Assembly (NCBI RefSeq): GCF_013368755.1 | Contig: NC_049566.1 | Span: forward strand, 1,984,001 to 2,048,000 | From: Talaromyces rugulosus | Taxonomy: Eukaryota; Ascomycota; Eurotiomycetes; Eurotiales; Trichocomaceae | Direction of reading: 5' to 3' | DNA: 64,000 bases | Notes under the pieces: generated by a model | Databases searched by the model: none | The model's input: the letters and a program-made list of their open reading frames with translations, nothing else | Told to the model about the DNA's origin: nothing | Made by a program: the position numbers and the translations under genes | Part shown: piece by piece, positions 11,962-23,739 of the stretch | How the letters are laid out: each line of letters starts with the position of its first letter | How positions within the stretch are numbered: position 1 is the first letter of the stretch

Positions 11962-12329
11962 TATTTGGGCAGGCCGATAGGTAGAGCCTGCAAGGAGTTT
12001 CTTGTTGAGTCTGGTGTTGTGTTCGTTTGGTTCACTTCTTCCTGTTCAAGTGCTCGATCACTTCTATGTATAGTTTTCTCAATGTTGCTGTCACATAGAT
12101 AGGAATGAAATCTAAGAAAAGAATTAACACAGAGATATAAACGTAGGGAGCCAATACCCCTAAGCGGCACCGGTCGACGTCTAATAATGGTGATTACGTA
12201 TGGCGGGAACCTTGTTCACCGCTCTTCCTTCTTTCAGCCTCACTTCCTCACCAGCTTCAACTATCTTCCGGCTGTCTCTACTCCATCCATTCCAGTTAGA
12301 ACCACCTGAAAATCTGCTAAATTGTCAAT

Positions 12330-12698
12330 ATGCCTGAGAACTACTCTTACAAGAGCTCCGGCACCAACAGCCAGGTAAATCGCGCGTCCATCTCTCTCTC
12401 CGTGGACTCAACGCTCATATGCATGACAGGGTAATCATTACTGTTCTCGTGACTACGGCAGTGGTGCATCCAACTCCAACTCTTACCACTACTCTAACTC
12501 GTTCGTTTCCCCTCCTCCCACCCTCGTGGTTTCCCTGTTTTGTTACGGTGGAAATATAGACGGAGACTTTACTGAATTCGGGGTTGATCTAGAGACGGCT
12601 CTTATTACTACAGCAACCCCAACGGCAGCAGCTATTACAACAATGGCCAGGGTTCGTCGACCTACACTCCCCCAAGCGGAAATAGCGGCAACAAATAA
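12330..12698 (+). CDS. Small Tyr/Ser/Asn/Gly-rich conserved fungal protein (73 aa)
   Basis: Three short exons, 12330..12374, 12430..12500 and 12593..12698, join in phase to a 73-residue protein that no single open frame reveals. It starts MPENYSYKSSGTNSQGNHYC and continues with repetitive Tyr/Ser/Asn motifs (NSYHYSNSDGSYYYSNPNGS; YTPPSGNSGNK at the end). The splice sites are good (GTAAAT..ACAG; GTTCGT..CTAG), and composition is very uneven (Ser, Asn, Tyr and Gly dominate). I recall similar small proteins as conserved hypotheticals in Aspergillus-type genomes, but no function is known. It has no signal peptide or membrane segment. The low-complexity aromatic/polar make-up resembles condensate-prone or adhesive peptides, which is inference only. 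Confidence 0.75.
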
Positions 12699-14797
12699 AT
12701 GATGACCGTGTGCTCTGCGTCGGAAATCCTTGTTTGAGCCTCATCAACATTGGACACCAAGAGCGAAGGTGAAAGTGGGGATATCGAGGTACACGCTGTG
12801 TTTCTGCCGGGGATGCGTTATTAAACTTGCTGTGGGGGGTGATTCCTAGTATGAAATAGTACTTGTTTGATTTTTCCTTGATACGGCCGAATTCTCCTCG
12901 TAAAAAATTCCCTCGCATGGTGTAGCCGAGAAAACGCTCTTGGGTCTCTTTGTGTGTTTTGCAGCCGATAAGCTTGACAGAGAGAAGAAACAGGGTCCAA
13001 GCACAATAATGTTCGTTTCGACCAGCTAATACCTACGTATCTACGTGCTAATGAGGCTTAGGATAGGTGCGTTTTGAGTAGATATTATGCTCTTAACTCG
13101 GATAGGACGATATTCGTCGCTAATTAATGCAAATTTTATTGGTATCTGTGGAATTTATCAACGACACGGACCTCTATAAACTAACATTTAAAGTACGTCG
13201 TCGCCTTAAACTATCGGATAGTGAATTTATAAGACTGGCCATCGTGTTATCGTCCAATTGGATACAGAGAATGAACACAGCCATTAATGGGAATGACCTG
13301 AAACTTGTTTTGGGCTCGGTCATTGGCCAACGGGGAGTCAGTCGCACGACCCCATGGATTTGTGACCAACAACACTCGACAACATCATCCCGGTGGATTT
13401 ATTTGGCCTGCATATGCTTGTTTTCGGCCCAATGTTAATCCAACGTGGCCCAAAGGCCGACTGGACTCTTTTTATTTTATTTTATGCGGTGGTTGCCGAC
13501 AGCTCTTCTGATGTCTGAGCTGTCCTCGAGAAATTGAGTTGAGCAGTACGAGTCATATTTTGATTAATATCATACCGGCATGATGCCTACATAGAAATGT
13601 CCTCGACTACGACCGCAATCACTAGCTCATAAAATGCCACACAGTGCGCTTGACAAGGCTGTTCTTTGTTCTACATAGACATTCTGACAACAGCCTTGTT
13701 AGAACAAGATAAACAAGTTCCTCCTTCATAATCCTGCCTCGAAATTTTGCTGACAGCGTTAGAGTGATCAGTCCTACAGATGCGGATTCGGAGTCTCCGA
13801 ATATCCTAAAAAAAATATCTATATGGGGTGATACAGGCCGGGGTATAGCCAACGGCGATCGCCGTTTCGTAGGCAAATGAATCCCCTGTGCACGGCCGAT
13901 GACCACACGTGGGAGCAAATTCGGAAGTGACGGCCAATTGGCACAAAAGAAATACATCAGTCAAAGACTACGGCGCTTGTGCCATGTGGTGGGGTGCTCT
14001 GGATTACCTTGCTTGCCTTCTCGAGGCTGGAGTGGCTTGTTGAAGCACGCTATCCGCCGTTTCGGTTTATGCTGCAAGGCGACTGGTTTTTTGCGACACT
14101 GGCGGAAAAGCTAAGCCAAGGTCGAGTCTATTAGGCTGAGGCCATCATCGCTTATTGTCACACAGACTTGTGATTCAGCCATCATGGTTCCTGGTTGGCT
14201 TCCATATATCCGCCCCAGGAACACCGATAAAAGCAACAGCAGCAGCAGCAGCAGCCCAATGCGGCTCAATAGTTCCAACCGAGCTACGTGGTCTGCTCTC
14301 GTATTTCTTGATCCTGCACACCGACTAGAGAATGTTGTCGCTATTGGCCGAGGGCTTAATTTCCGGATAAATGACAGCTGAGTACATCAATGTCCAAGCG
14401 CGGATACCAATGCCCTGATGACACCCGTGAGAGGATTGCTGCGCTACACATGCCAGTTGTGGAAGTTGCGGATCCACAGGTTATGGATTTCCTAGTCTTA
14501 CGCCTATTCGGTTCGCTGGCAATGACTAGTTATAACGTGTTATTACCACTCAACAAACGCGGGCCAGGAGCCTCAAGACAAGACAGATGCATATTTAACG
14601 GCCCAACGCCCTCTCTATCCTGAGTGACCTTCAAGTTGTCTTTTTTTCGGCTCACGATTTTGCCACCATATTCCCCGTTAAAAACACTTCGATCTAGCAC
14701 CCTACAGGGCTGTGCTCGATCTAGCATACCGCATTGCACCCCCCTTCTGCAAGGCTATCCTCACCGAGCACACTACTCTACTGAAAACTTGTCCATA
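12699..14797. other. Gene-poor interval
   Basis: Two kilobases without a recognisable gene. Scattered open stretches have no family resemblance. A (CAG)n run encoding or resembling polyserine/glutamine lies near 14232-14253. Nothing else is supported. Confidence 0.5.
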
Positions 14798-15289
14798 ATG
14801 GAAACCTACAAGTGGAACCAGTGCGTATACCATGCATTCAAGGAAACTTAAGAGAGCTATGGTTGGCGGAATAAGCTTTCTTGGTTGCCCGACCCCAACA
14901 TCTCCCATTCCTAGAAACCCCAGCCTGATCGCCATGTGACGGTTCCTACGGCTTTCTAGCCGTCGGGTCTTAGTGCCGGCATTGCTAACCCTTTTTTTTT
15001 TAGGCATGCCTGCTCCGATGGTAGCTGGCCTGAGGAGGACTTTCGTGACATAGGGGGTTGGGACACAATCAATCGCTGCCCACCCAAAGGCACTGCCTCG
15101 GGCAGAAATGGAAAAGATCAACGAAAAAGTCCTGGCGATAGGCAATTGCACCACCGCCACGAGACTAAGCCCAGCACCAAAACACTGGCGGAGAAACAAG
15201 AGACACCGACGACTGACAACAAAAGCGATACCTCCACTCGGCAAGAAGACAAAGATGACCCTTGGACGGCGCTGAACCGCCGAAAATAA
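14798..15289 (+). CDS. Candidate two-exon small gene (102 aa), unknown function
   Basis: Exon 14798..14820 (METYKWNQ) is followed by a 183-nt intron. It has a GTGCGT donor and a textbook 3' end: GCTAACCC branch-like sequence, a run of T, then TAG. The exon 15004..15289 is in phase. The product has 102 residues, begins METYKWNQHACSDGSWPEED, and has a highly charged Lys/Asp/Thr-rich second half ending DDPWTALNRRK. There is no signal peptide, membrane segment or known domain. An open frame of 224 codons runs antisense across the whole locus (15376 to 14702); one of the two may be a shadow of the other. No family was recognised. The case rests on splice quality, start context and normal codon use. 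Confidence 0.4.
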
Positions 15290-18101
15290 TAGGAGCGTCC
15301 ATTCAGCTGTGATTTTAGCTTGGTAACTGGACTGGAGCATATCGGCGCGTATGTTGCAATCCTCCCATGACCCCACACTTTACTGACTAGACACCACTAG
15401 AATTGTTCAAGGCATTTGGAAAACCACGCAATGATCTTTTCAGCATACTATTTTGATCCAGGGGCCTTTTCTTCTTCATTCTTGTTACACGGTTTGATAT
15501 CATCGCGAATTGATTCGTTCTTTTTACTTTGACTTGCGGTGCTGGCGTGGCAAGCCAAAGCCGGACCGGCGCGTGCAGCAATAGTATGGGTTGTTTTCCT
15601 CGATAAATGAGCATTGCTAGCAAGGGTCTGCTTTTTGTCCCTGATTTTACATCGTGGCTGATTGTTTCCAATACGTGCGTACTCAGGGGTGATGCGTAAT
15701 CGTGTACTTAGTATTATCATTATTTAATCGATTCCACTTTTGTATTCCTATTAGACACTTTTATAAATTTTATGCACATGAAGAGTCCCTTGTTCAGCTT
15801 GTGAGAAAATGAGATCGGCGATTATTGCCAGAAGACATAAACTGTTGTCTTACCAGGGTTTCGGGCCCTATGCCCTAACTAGGTTATTATCTCGCTCATG
15901 TACATGCTCCGCTACATGGCCACGTCAGATACTTGTTCGAGCCAATCATATCTGCTCTACTGTTAGTAAGAGCCTCAGGAACAGCAAAGCCGTCATGTAC
16001 TGTTCGATGTGACAGCTGCTTTTTGGTGTTGTGCGTCGCGCTTATTGCGCGAGCGACAAACACCTGGAACTTAGATTTTTTTTTTTTAAAAAAAAATACG
16101 TGGTTGTTTTAAATATAGAACCGAATCGAAGAAGCCATCCGCTCGCGTTTGTCGAGCCATTCCAGCCCATCCCAAAATTGAGAACATGGCTGGGATCTAT
16201 CGATCATGCCGACCGATTTCAAACACTCGCCGCTCAGCCACGCGCCCATTCTTTTGTTTTGCATCTCAATATTGAGATATGTCAGCATGCGTAGTATTGA
16301 AATCTGGATGTAACCCTCCTTTTGACTTAATAGTAATGCGTGCATATGCATGCTGCATGATCTATTGTTTCAGCCTTGTCTGCGCCGCAACATTCCTGTT
16401 TCGAAACAAAATCCAAATCCTTCTCACCGCTACCTGGCTCGGCTGGATAATATAAGTTTTTCTGTTGGGGCTGATCGACATGTTTTTGTTGGATTTTCTA
16501 ATCTAGAAGGAGCATTGGGAGTGGCTTTAATTCAACGAGCATTTATGACCGAATTAATTACGCACCACACGAGTTGACCAGAAGAGGAATAATGTCGGGA
16601 CATATAAATTTATGTCAACTGGTTATTTAGCACTGGAGAAAAAAAGAAAAGAAAAGAACTGTCCCGAGACATGCATTTCCGAAAAAAGAAATTGAAACGT
16701 AATGTCTGATTGGAGGCACAGTACAGCCCAATAGCCTCCAACTTTGGCTCCTTGCTGTGAGGACAGCTGATATTGAATAAGCCGACCACTTTCCTTAAAA
16801 GGGCTATAGACTATCAAAACTACTACTCTCTTATTTTGGTTGTTATTGGGTGAAACATGAGTAATTATGAATCTGAATTCGACCTCACCGGTTAACCTTT
16901 TATCTTCAATGTGAACTAATCTCAAAGGTCACCAATCCTAGACTATAAACAGTGAGTTATCTTGAGCTTGGAACTATATATAGATAGTATAATAGACAAA
17001 AAATAGAAGTCTCAATAGTGCATCCCACCCTTCGTTGTGGATTATACTTCTGGGCAACCGTTATATCCCAACCTACGTGACCCGTCATTACTATGACTTT
17101 GCATGTCCTGTGTGTTATTTAACAGGCTTAGGAGTATTGCCTGTAATTCATGTCTACTTCATGATAAGTACTAGAAGCCATGGAATTAGATCTTTGTCGG
17201 ATCTTCTTACTCTAGGTGTGAAGCTCTAAGATAGTATAACGGCGTGCTGTAAATCTCAACAACAAAACCAACCCAGACAGCCTTTTGGCCATAATTTTTG
17301 AGTAGAATAGTCATTTAACATCCATATAGATGTACTAGGGGTTGTGAAAGGTCAACCGTTTCTGGAAGTTGCCTAAGTAGGAAAGTAGGGTCACGTGGTG
17401 TACACAAACCCTGGCTAACTTACTAATTTCCCTGATTACTCGTCCTAATAGAGATTTAGTCCAAGTATGATGTTTTTCCTTGAATTTTTATTTTCCTTAA
17501 ATTCAAATTTGTAGACAATTAATAGGGCAGGACTACTTGATCTCAGCACATTGAAAAAATTGGAAGGACTTGAGGAACTGAATGCATAAGTTAAAATTAC
17601 GTAGTAATAACTTTACCAGGCAGCAAGCCTTTTCCCAGCTACCCTTAAGGCTCGCAACATTTTGCCACTTTCTCGGAAACAGGAAAAGGCTAGGTTGACA
17701 TCGGCGCCTAAATCGACCGAAGGATTTTAGTGCTAGAACAAACTACGCCCTTAAATTGCAGAGGCCCATTAGGTTGGGTCGGCAATGGGCCGGTACTGAA
17801 AATCAATTGTCTTGTTTTGCGGAGAAGATATGATCGACCAATATAGCAAATGTTGGTGTGGCCTCGACATCGTTGATTCGTTAAATATGGTTATAGAATT
17901 ATTCCATCGCCGTTTGAGATGCGGACTATAATCTTATTTTGTTGGCTCTTAAGCGTCAGATCCTAATTTTGCAACGTGGGGTCCAACCATGAGCTTATTG
18001 CTTAAAAACTGGTCAGATGCCGCAGCCATCAATATAATTATTTCGGTTCAGTCTTCTGTCCTAGAGTTGAATTGCCTTCTTATTGTATATATTATTGCAA
18101 C
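15290..18101. other. Gene desert
   Basis: About 2.8 kb with no supported gene, AT-rich overall. A T12A9 palindromic tract is at 16076-16096. The last ~100 bp serve as the upstream region of the protease gene. Nothing else could be recognised on either strand. Confidence 0.5.
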
Positions 18102-19541
18102 ATGGTTCGTACCTCTGTTGCGGCCGCTCTTTTGGGCTTTGCCGTCTTGTCTTCAGCTAGCGAAGCTGCCTTGCACAAGAAGTCAGATGTGCCGGGAACA
18201 ATTGAAGTGCCTATAACCCTAGTTAATGGCGCTAACAACGAGGGCCCTCAATATCTAGTCAATATCTCTGTCGGTACACCTCCGCAAGAAGTGACTGTTC
18301 AGCTTGACACCGGGTCGTCCGATCTTTGGATCTTTTCTTCAGATGTAAGTATAGCGAGCCCGAAAAACTTCGTTTGCGCATACAAAATGGCATACTTACT
18401 GTTGATGTAAAGAATAAATGTAACAACACGTACGGATGCTTGGGAGGCTCGTTCAACGAGAATGCTAGCAGTACCTTGGTGAATGACATGCCAAATAAGC
18501 TTTTTTATAGCTACGGTAGTGGCGACAGTGGGACTGGGGACTATGTCACCGACGATATTCATATCGGTGGCAAAACGATAAAGAATGCTAGATTTGGAAT
18601 TTCGCACACATCTAAAGGGTTGGTTTTACTTCCTTCTTGCGTAAGTCAATAGCGCATCATGCTCTAACACGGACTGCCAGAGATCAACCCATATACGGCC
18701 TCATGGGTCTTGGGTTCCCGGCCGGGGAATTTATAACCCAGTTAAACATCTCAGCATACGATACCGTGGTCATGAAGATGAGCCAACAGGGTATCATCAA
18801 TTCAGCTGCATTTTCTCTATATTTGAACGACGATGAAAGCCAAGGAAACATCTTGTTTGGAGGATACGACAAGGCCAAATACTCTGGGGACCTACAAACG
18901 CTTGATGTCGTCAAATTTGGTGACTATGGAGTTTGTTTCCCCTTCCCCCCTTTCTCTGCTCACTTTGATTCCTTTACTGAACTAAAATATGAAAGTCATG
19001 ATATGCTAATTTTCACTAATTATAGCAATGGTATGTGAATGCCACCGCCCTCGGCACTTCCACGGTCGCTAGCAATGGCTCAACTACAACATCATGGTAC
19101 GGAAATAGCAGCATTGCCGGAACCGCCTTCATCGACTGCGGCAGTCCCAAGATGTTCCTACCCGCTGGTTCTGCGATGAACGCTATCATTGCCGCCGGAG
19201 GAGAATACAACACTGACCTTTCTACTACCTTTATCCCATGCTCTGCCCGCAACGATACCAAAACAACCGTCGACGTCAAACTAGGCGGAAGTGACCCCGA
19301 CGGGCCTCTGATCAAAATACCATTGAGTAGCCTTGTGGAGCCATACACGGGATCTGGTAATGTGACGCTTAATGGAGAGAAGGCGTGCTCGTTCGGACTG
19401 AGTCTCGGCCCGGATGGGTTCGAGGTTCTCGGTGATGCGTTCATCAAGGGTGCCTATATTTTGTTCGACATGGATAAACATACGGTTTCGCTGGCAGAAG
19501 CCAAGTTGCTTGTTGAAGAACGTGATATTGTTGCTGTATAA
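18102..19541 (+). CDS. Secreted pepsin-type aspartic protease (A1 family, yapsin/opsin-like)
   Basis: Four exons, 18102..18344, 18413..18618, 18681..18930 and 19026..19541, give 404 residues in phase. A signal peptide (MVRTSVAAALLGFAVLSSAS) precedes a very short pro-region. The first catalytic motif is QLDTGSSDLW (Asp about 69). The flap region YSYGSGDSGTG and the IYGLMGLG and GNILFGGYDKAKY blocks are typical of A1. The second catalytic motif is FIDCGSP (Asp about 270), with Cys where Ser or Thr is usual. The chain has many N-glycosylation sequons and no GPI tail. It probably cleaves proteins outside the cell at acid pH. The phase-2 donor at 18619 was chosen over a later GTAAGT because only it restores the frame into PIYGLMGLG. 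Confidence 0.88.
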
Positions 19542-19764
19542 GTTCGGAAAGAACTTACGTACTAACTCCATGTCTACCAAATGTGGAAGCCTATTGCCCC
19601 TCCTAGCATAGTCTAATAAACGAATTGAGAAACTAGCACTACTAGTGTTGTCAAAATTCGTTTTAATATAGCTGCATATGTATCCTGAATTGGGGGTATG
19701 TACATGACAATAAATCGCTGTAAAGATGAAAACTCGGCAAGTATATACAAAAATAGCCGGCAAA

Positions 19765-20782
19765 TTACCCAAGAGTGATAATGTTGTCACTCAGACTAAT
19801 GGTATCCACAAACATGGCTCGGCCGTTGTTAATATCTTGGCCATTCTCATTTGCGTGGAAGACAATCTTGGTAGCGTCGGCGGAGAAATCAGAGCCACCA
19901 GGTGCACTCAAATCGCCGGCATTGGTGGTCGAAACGCCAGTTGTCAGCAGAGGAGCATTGGGTGCCGACTGCTTGGTGTATGGGCCAGTGATAGATGTGG
20001 CATAGGCGTAGGATGTGTCGTAGTTTTCGGTGTTGTAGTAGTTGGAAGAGAAAGACAGGTAGTAGATTCCGTCGACCAGCGCCAGGCTAGGGGCCTCGAT
20101 AAGAGGACCGTCTAGGTCGGATCGGTCGAGCAGTTGGGTAGCATCACCCGTGGGCGTGACACCGTCCGATTCCATCTGCTGAAGCATGATAGGGGTGGAG
20201 TGGGTGGTGCCATCACCGTCCAGACTGTTTCCGTCAATCTTGTAGACGACGTAGACTGTGCCGTCGCTATCGATGAAACCATCAGGGTCAATGGCGCCGC
20301 CTTGGTCGAGTGGGCAAGCTAGAGCGTCACTATCGACAGGTGTGTAGGGACCTTGGGCCGAAGAACTGGTAGCAGCACCAACGCAGTGCTTGGTGTTGTC
20401 GGTGGCGGAGGCGGCGGAGAAGTACATCGTGTAGGAGCCATCGGCCTAGGAAAACAATATTACGTTAGTCAAAGATGATATCTTGGTGGTGATGAGTGTA
20501 ACATACCAATTGGAGAACATCGGGTGCCCAAATGCCTGGCGAACTATCTACCCACGAGGGGAACGGGCCTGGAAGCGCATCCGTGCCATCCAGGAGGGTC
20601 CAGGTGTTGAAGTCTGGCGAGGAGGCGACCTGCGCGTTGACTCCGTTGCCAGTAGTGCCGAAAGCATAGTACTCGCTGCCTGTATAGACAACGCTAGGAT
20701 CAGGAAAGTCGGTGTCCAGCACCCGGACAGGAGCAGCAGATGCTCCTGCCACAACAAAAGCGGCCAAAATTCCACGACGCAT
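19765..20782 (-). CDS. Secreted glycoside hydrolase family 43 (arabinanase/xylosidase type)
   Basis: Two exons on the minus strand, 20782..20507 and 20445..19765, give 318 residues. The signal peptide is MRRGILAAFVVAGASAA. The five-bladed propeller family residues are visible: the general base in DFPDPSVV (Asp 28), the pKa-setting Asp in GGAIDPDGF (about Asp 145) and the general acid in PLIEAPSL (about Glu 209). SPGIWAPDVLQL, spliced to ADGSYTMYFSA, is the usual blade junction. GH43 enzymes act on arabinan, arabinoxylan or xylo-oligomers. The sequence does not settle whether this is an arabinanase, arabinofuranosidase or xylosidase. It is convergent with the protease gene; their stops are 224 bp apart. 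Confidence 0.9.
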
Positions 20783-23019
20783 GGTGTGTTATAGAAAGAA
20801 ACGAAAAAATGTGAGAGACTGTATATATGGAAATTCTTGTGTATAGGGGTGATGTTAAGGAAAAGATTGGCAGTTGGCCCCTGCCTTTCTTAAATACTTA
20901 TCCCACTAGATCTTCTTGCTATTAACGGCCCTAAGCAGTCGACCGTTTAGGTTGTTGGGCTCTGACGCATGGAAAATCCTCGGCAAGCCAGCCACTAGCC
21001 TACCATATCAAGCTAATGGTTTATTTGCAAGGTCATAATGTTACACTGAGTTTACATGCACTAATCAGAGGGGAGCATTCCATCGGAGTTTATGGCAGCT
21101 TACCTGAACAAGTGCCGCGATAGTAAGAGACTTGGCTTCGGTTAGTGTCCGCTAGTCAGTAAGGTCTTGAATTTAATACGTAGGACGTGAGGTACTCCGT
21201 AGTGAGTGGGCTTAAAAGTTGGGGGTGGCGCCGGGTGATACCGTCTAGGGAAAGGCTCGAGCCAACATCTTTAGGTTTTTGGTAGCTTCTTAGGGCTTTG
21301 TTGGAAACTGAGCTTGGAAATTCTACCTCATTTGAAGCTTGACTCGGAACAATGCTTAGAATCGATTACTACCGAAAAACATGGAAAGAATTAATGAACA
21401 ATGATTACGCGGTCCGAAGTACAGTCATCAAGAATACGCCCCGGAGTCGGCTACCAAGCGTCGTAGCATATTAATCCAGGGGTGATGATATATGGCTACT
21501 AATAATATGAAATGTCCCGGCTTACTACGTGGAAAATGTTAGTCTGGGTGAGCAATCCAGATGAAGTAAAGATCAGCACTATGAGTGGGTTCCGAGAAAA
21601 AGCCAACATGAACCGTGGTCTTTAGCGTGGTCAGCAGTTTTTTTTTTAGAATACCACAAATGCCGACAGATTGACTATACGAGATTCGCGTTTTCTCTTC
21701 ATATTATTATTATCACTGATAGATCGAGTGTCCGTAATTTCATATACTTCAAATGTCCGCACCGGGTACTCCGTAATAGTATAACGTTTTCCAGGTCCAA
21801 TCGATTATCAAGGCAGGACTAAATCAATATCAATTGATATAATGCAAAACTGCCCTCGACTAAACAGGCCATACCATTCCCTGAACCGGTCTCCATAATA
21901 GATTTTCTGTGGCAAATCCCGCAATTGATCTATACAACGTTCGATAGAAAAGTCTCCGTCGAATGCGACTTGGCTGAGCATTATTATCAATTACTAGTAG
22001 TAGTAAGTTAGTAACTATCCACGCTGCATGGCTACGTATAGGTTAGCATATGCTTGGAAAACTCGGGAGCAACCACAGAAATAGATACAGAGAAATAAAG
22101 TACGTACCCACTTTCCACAGCATGACTGCGGTCACGAGCCAATAGATAAGCTAGGTTTTAAATAGACTCATCGCTGGGGCTCAGTCAGTGTTTAAAAAAA
22201 GCTCACGTTGCATCCGATGTACTGATCACGTCAGCTGTACGGAGTGTAATTTGTTTACAAACTACAGACTTTCCAATGCTAATTTGTCGCACTCCTCGTC
22301 TATGGTTTATTGGTATGACGACGAAAAAGATCAATGCTAGTATGTAGTTCAATATTGAGGTCCCGAGAAATGAAACAGGTCAGACCGTGCTAAGATATCT
22401 GTTTCGTTTCAACAGTTTCAGCCACACACGGCGTTTTGGGCCAATAATACAGTAAAACGTGGGATTAAGCATTTAATTCTGACACTGGATTTTCATCCTT
22501 AGTGTGAGGATATTCCCAAGGCCGGGTGTTTTATAAATATTTTTTATATAGAAATGATGAAAACCAGGCTTACTGATGTCAAATTAATTGAATATAAGCC
22601 TCTGAACTCCTAGAAACTGCCTAGATTGATGAGACTGCCCTCTGCAGATCTTATATTTATCTTTCCTTATCTACTATGGCCGCAACAGTGCAGTCGGTTA
22701 AGCCTGTGGGAATAATCTTATTAATTGATTTCTTGATTATATTCCGTAGAAACCATTTTGCAGTCCTGACTGGGATAATAAGGGCTTTAAATAGTGCTCT
22801 ACTCGTAGCGCAGCTTTCTGTGGGTTAATAATGGTTTTCTGCTGTTTTTTGTCGACTTTATTAACTAATGACAGCTGCACCAAAAGACTTGCAGTCAATC
22901 TATGGTTGATGCTCAGGCCCCAACATATTCTCTCTCAGGATGGAAGGCTGACAACTCTGACGCTTTAATACTGCTCTTTTTCTAGTAGCTAGGTTTAAAC
23001 TAATCTATCTTTTAAACAG
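20783..23019. other. AT-rich, gene-poor interval
   Basis: About 2.2 kb without a supported gene. Two TACTCCGTA copies (21193-21201, 21767-21775) and a 14-bp perfect palindrome ATATCAATTGATAT (21827-21840) are present. The right part (22.5-23.0 kb) probably held the N-terminal half of the phosphotransferase-like gene that follows, but no kinase motif is readable there. Confidence 0.5.
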
Positions 23020-23739
23020 TTAAGGATTCTTTATTCTATTAATAAACTGACTCTTCAGCGAATCTCTATCTTAGATGTCTCTGAACAAGACCCCACAACC
23101 ATCATGAATATAATCGATTGGCAATTTACGTTGATCATGCCGGCATTCATGCAAGCTCAGTGGCCTTCTTTTATCACACCCCCGGATGATTATGAAATCG
23201 GGATGGTCAAGCCGGAACTTCCTCCAAATTTTGACGCAATGGACTCTAATGAAAAGTCGTATGCGCTTACCGAGCGAAACCGTGCTTTGCTTTCAAAATG
23301 TTATGAAGCAGCACTTGCCAAGAACCACCTTTCGTCCTACTTGGCTCTCACTCGCGTCGATTCAGACTTACGGCAACTATTCACATATTGTGAAAACACG
23401 ACTAGGGATGGAATAGTTCCGCTTCGTGATTATTTAATTCATATCTCTGAAAAGTGGAGCGAAATGGGATTCAATGAAAGTTATCCATATCTAATGACAG
23501 ATGACGATTTATCGAAACATGAACTTGAGCTTTCTAGGTACAAAGACTGGCAGACGTTAAAAGGCTACACCCAGGAGTTGCTGCAATCAGATACTGACGG
23601 TTGGATATCCCCTCAACTTGACTTTCAGAAAGTTTCTGAAAGACACAACGAGCTGTATAAACTCTATATGGAAAGAGAAATAGAAGAGTTATCAGAAGAG
23701 GATGCGAAAAATCTCTGGTATTATGTCGATGAATCGTGA
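23020..23739 (+). pseudogene. Aminoglycoside-phosphotransferase-like (APH family) C-terminal remnant
   Basis: An open frame from a splice acceptor (AAACAG at 23014-23019) to the stop at 23739 matches the C-terminal part of fungal APH-fold phosphotransferases: DPTTI then IIDWQ, where Asp binds metal, then MPAFMQAQWPSF, and a helical acidic tail (REIEELSEEDAKNLWYYVD). The family's catalytic loop HPDLxxxN should lie about 25 residues before IIDWQ. Here the aligned segment reads KLTLQRIS, so both the catalytic Asp and the Asn are gone. No N-terminal lobe is found upstream. An ATG at 23104 would start a 211-residue protein, but it lies inside the conserved region. It is most likely a decayed gene; an expressed non-enzymatic protein is possible. 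Confidence 0.6.

Noticed and set aside
18619..18680. Alternative donor GTAAGT at about 18640 in the protease gene
   Set aside because: It is phase 0 and would throw the next exon out of frame; the GTTGGT donor at 18619 keeps the conserved PIYGLMGLG.
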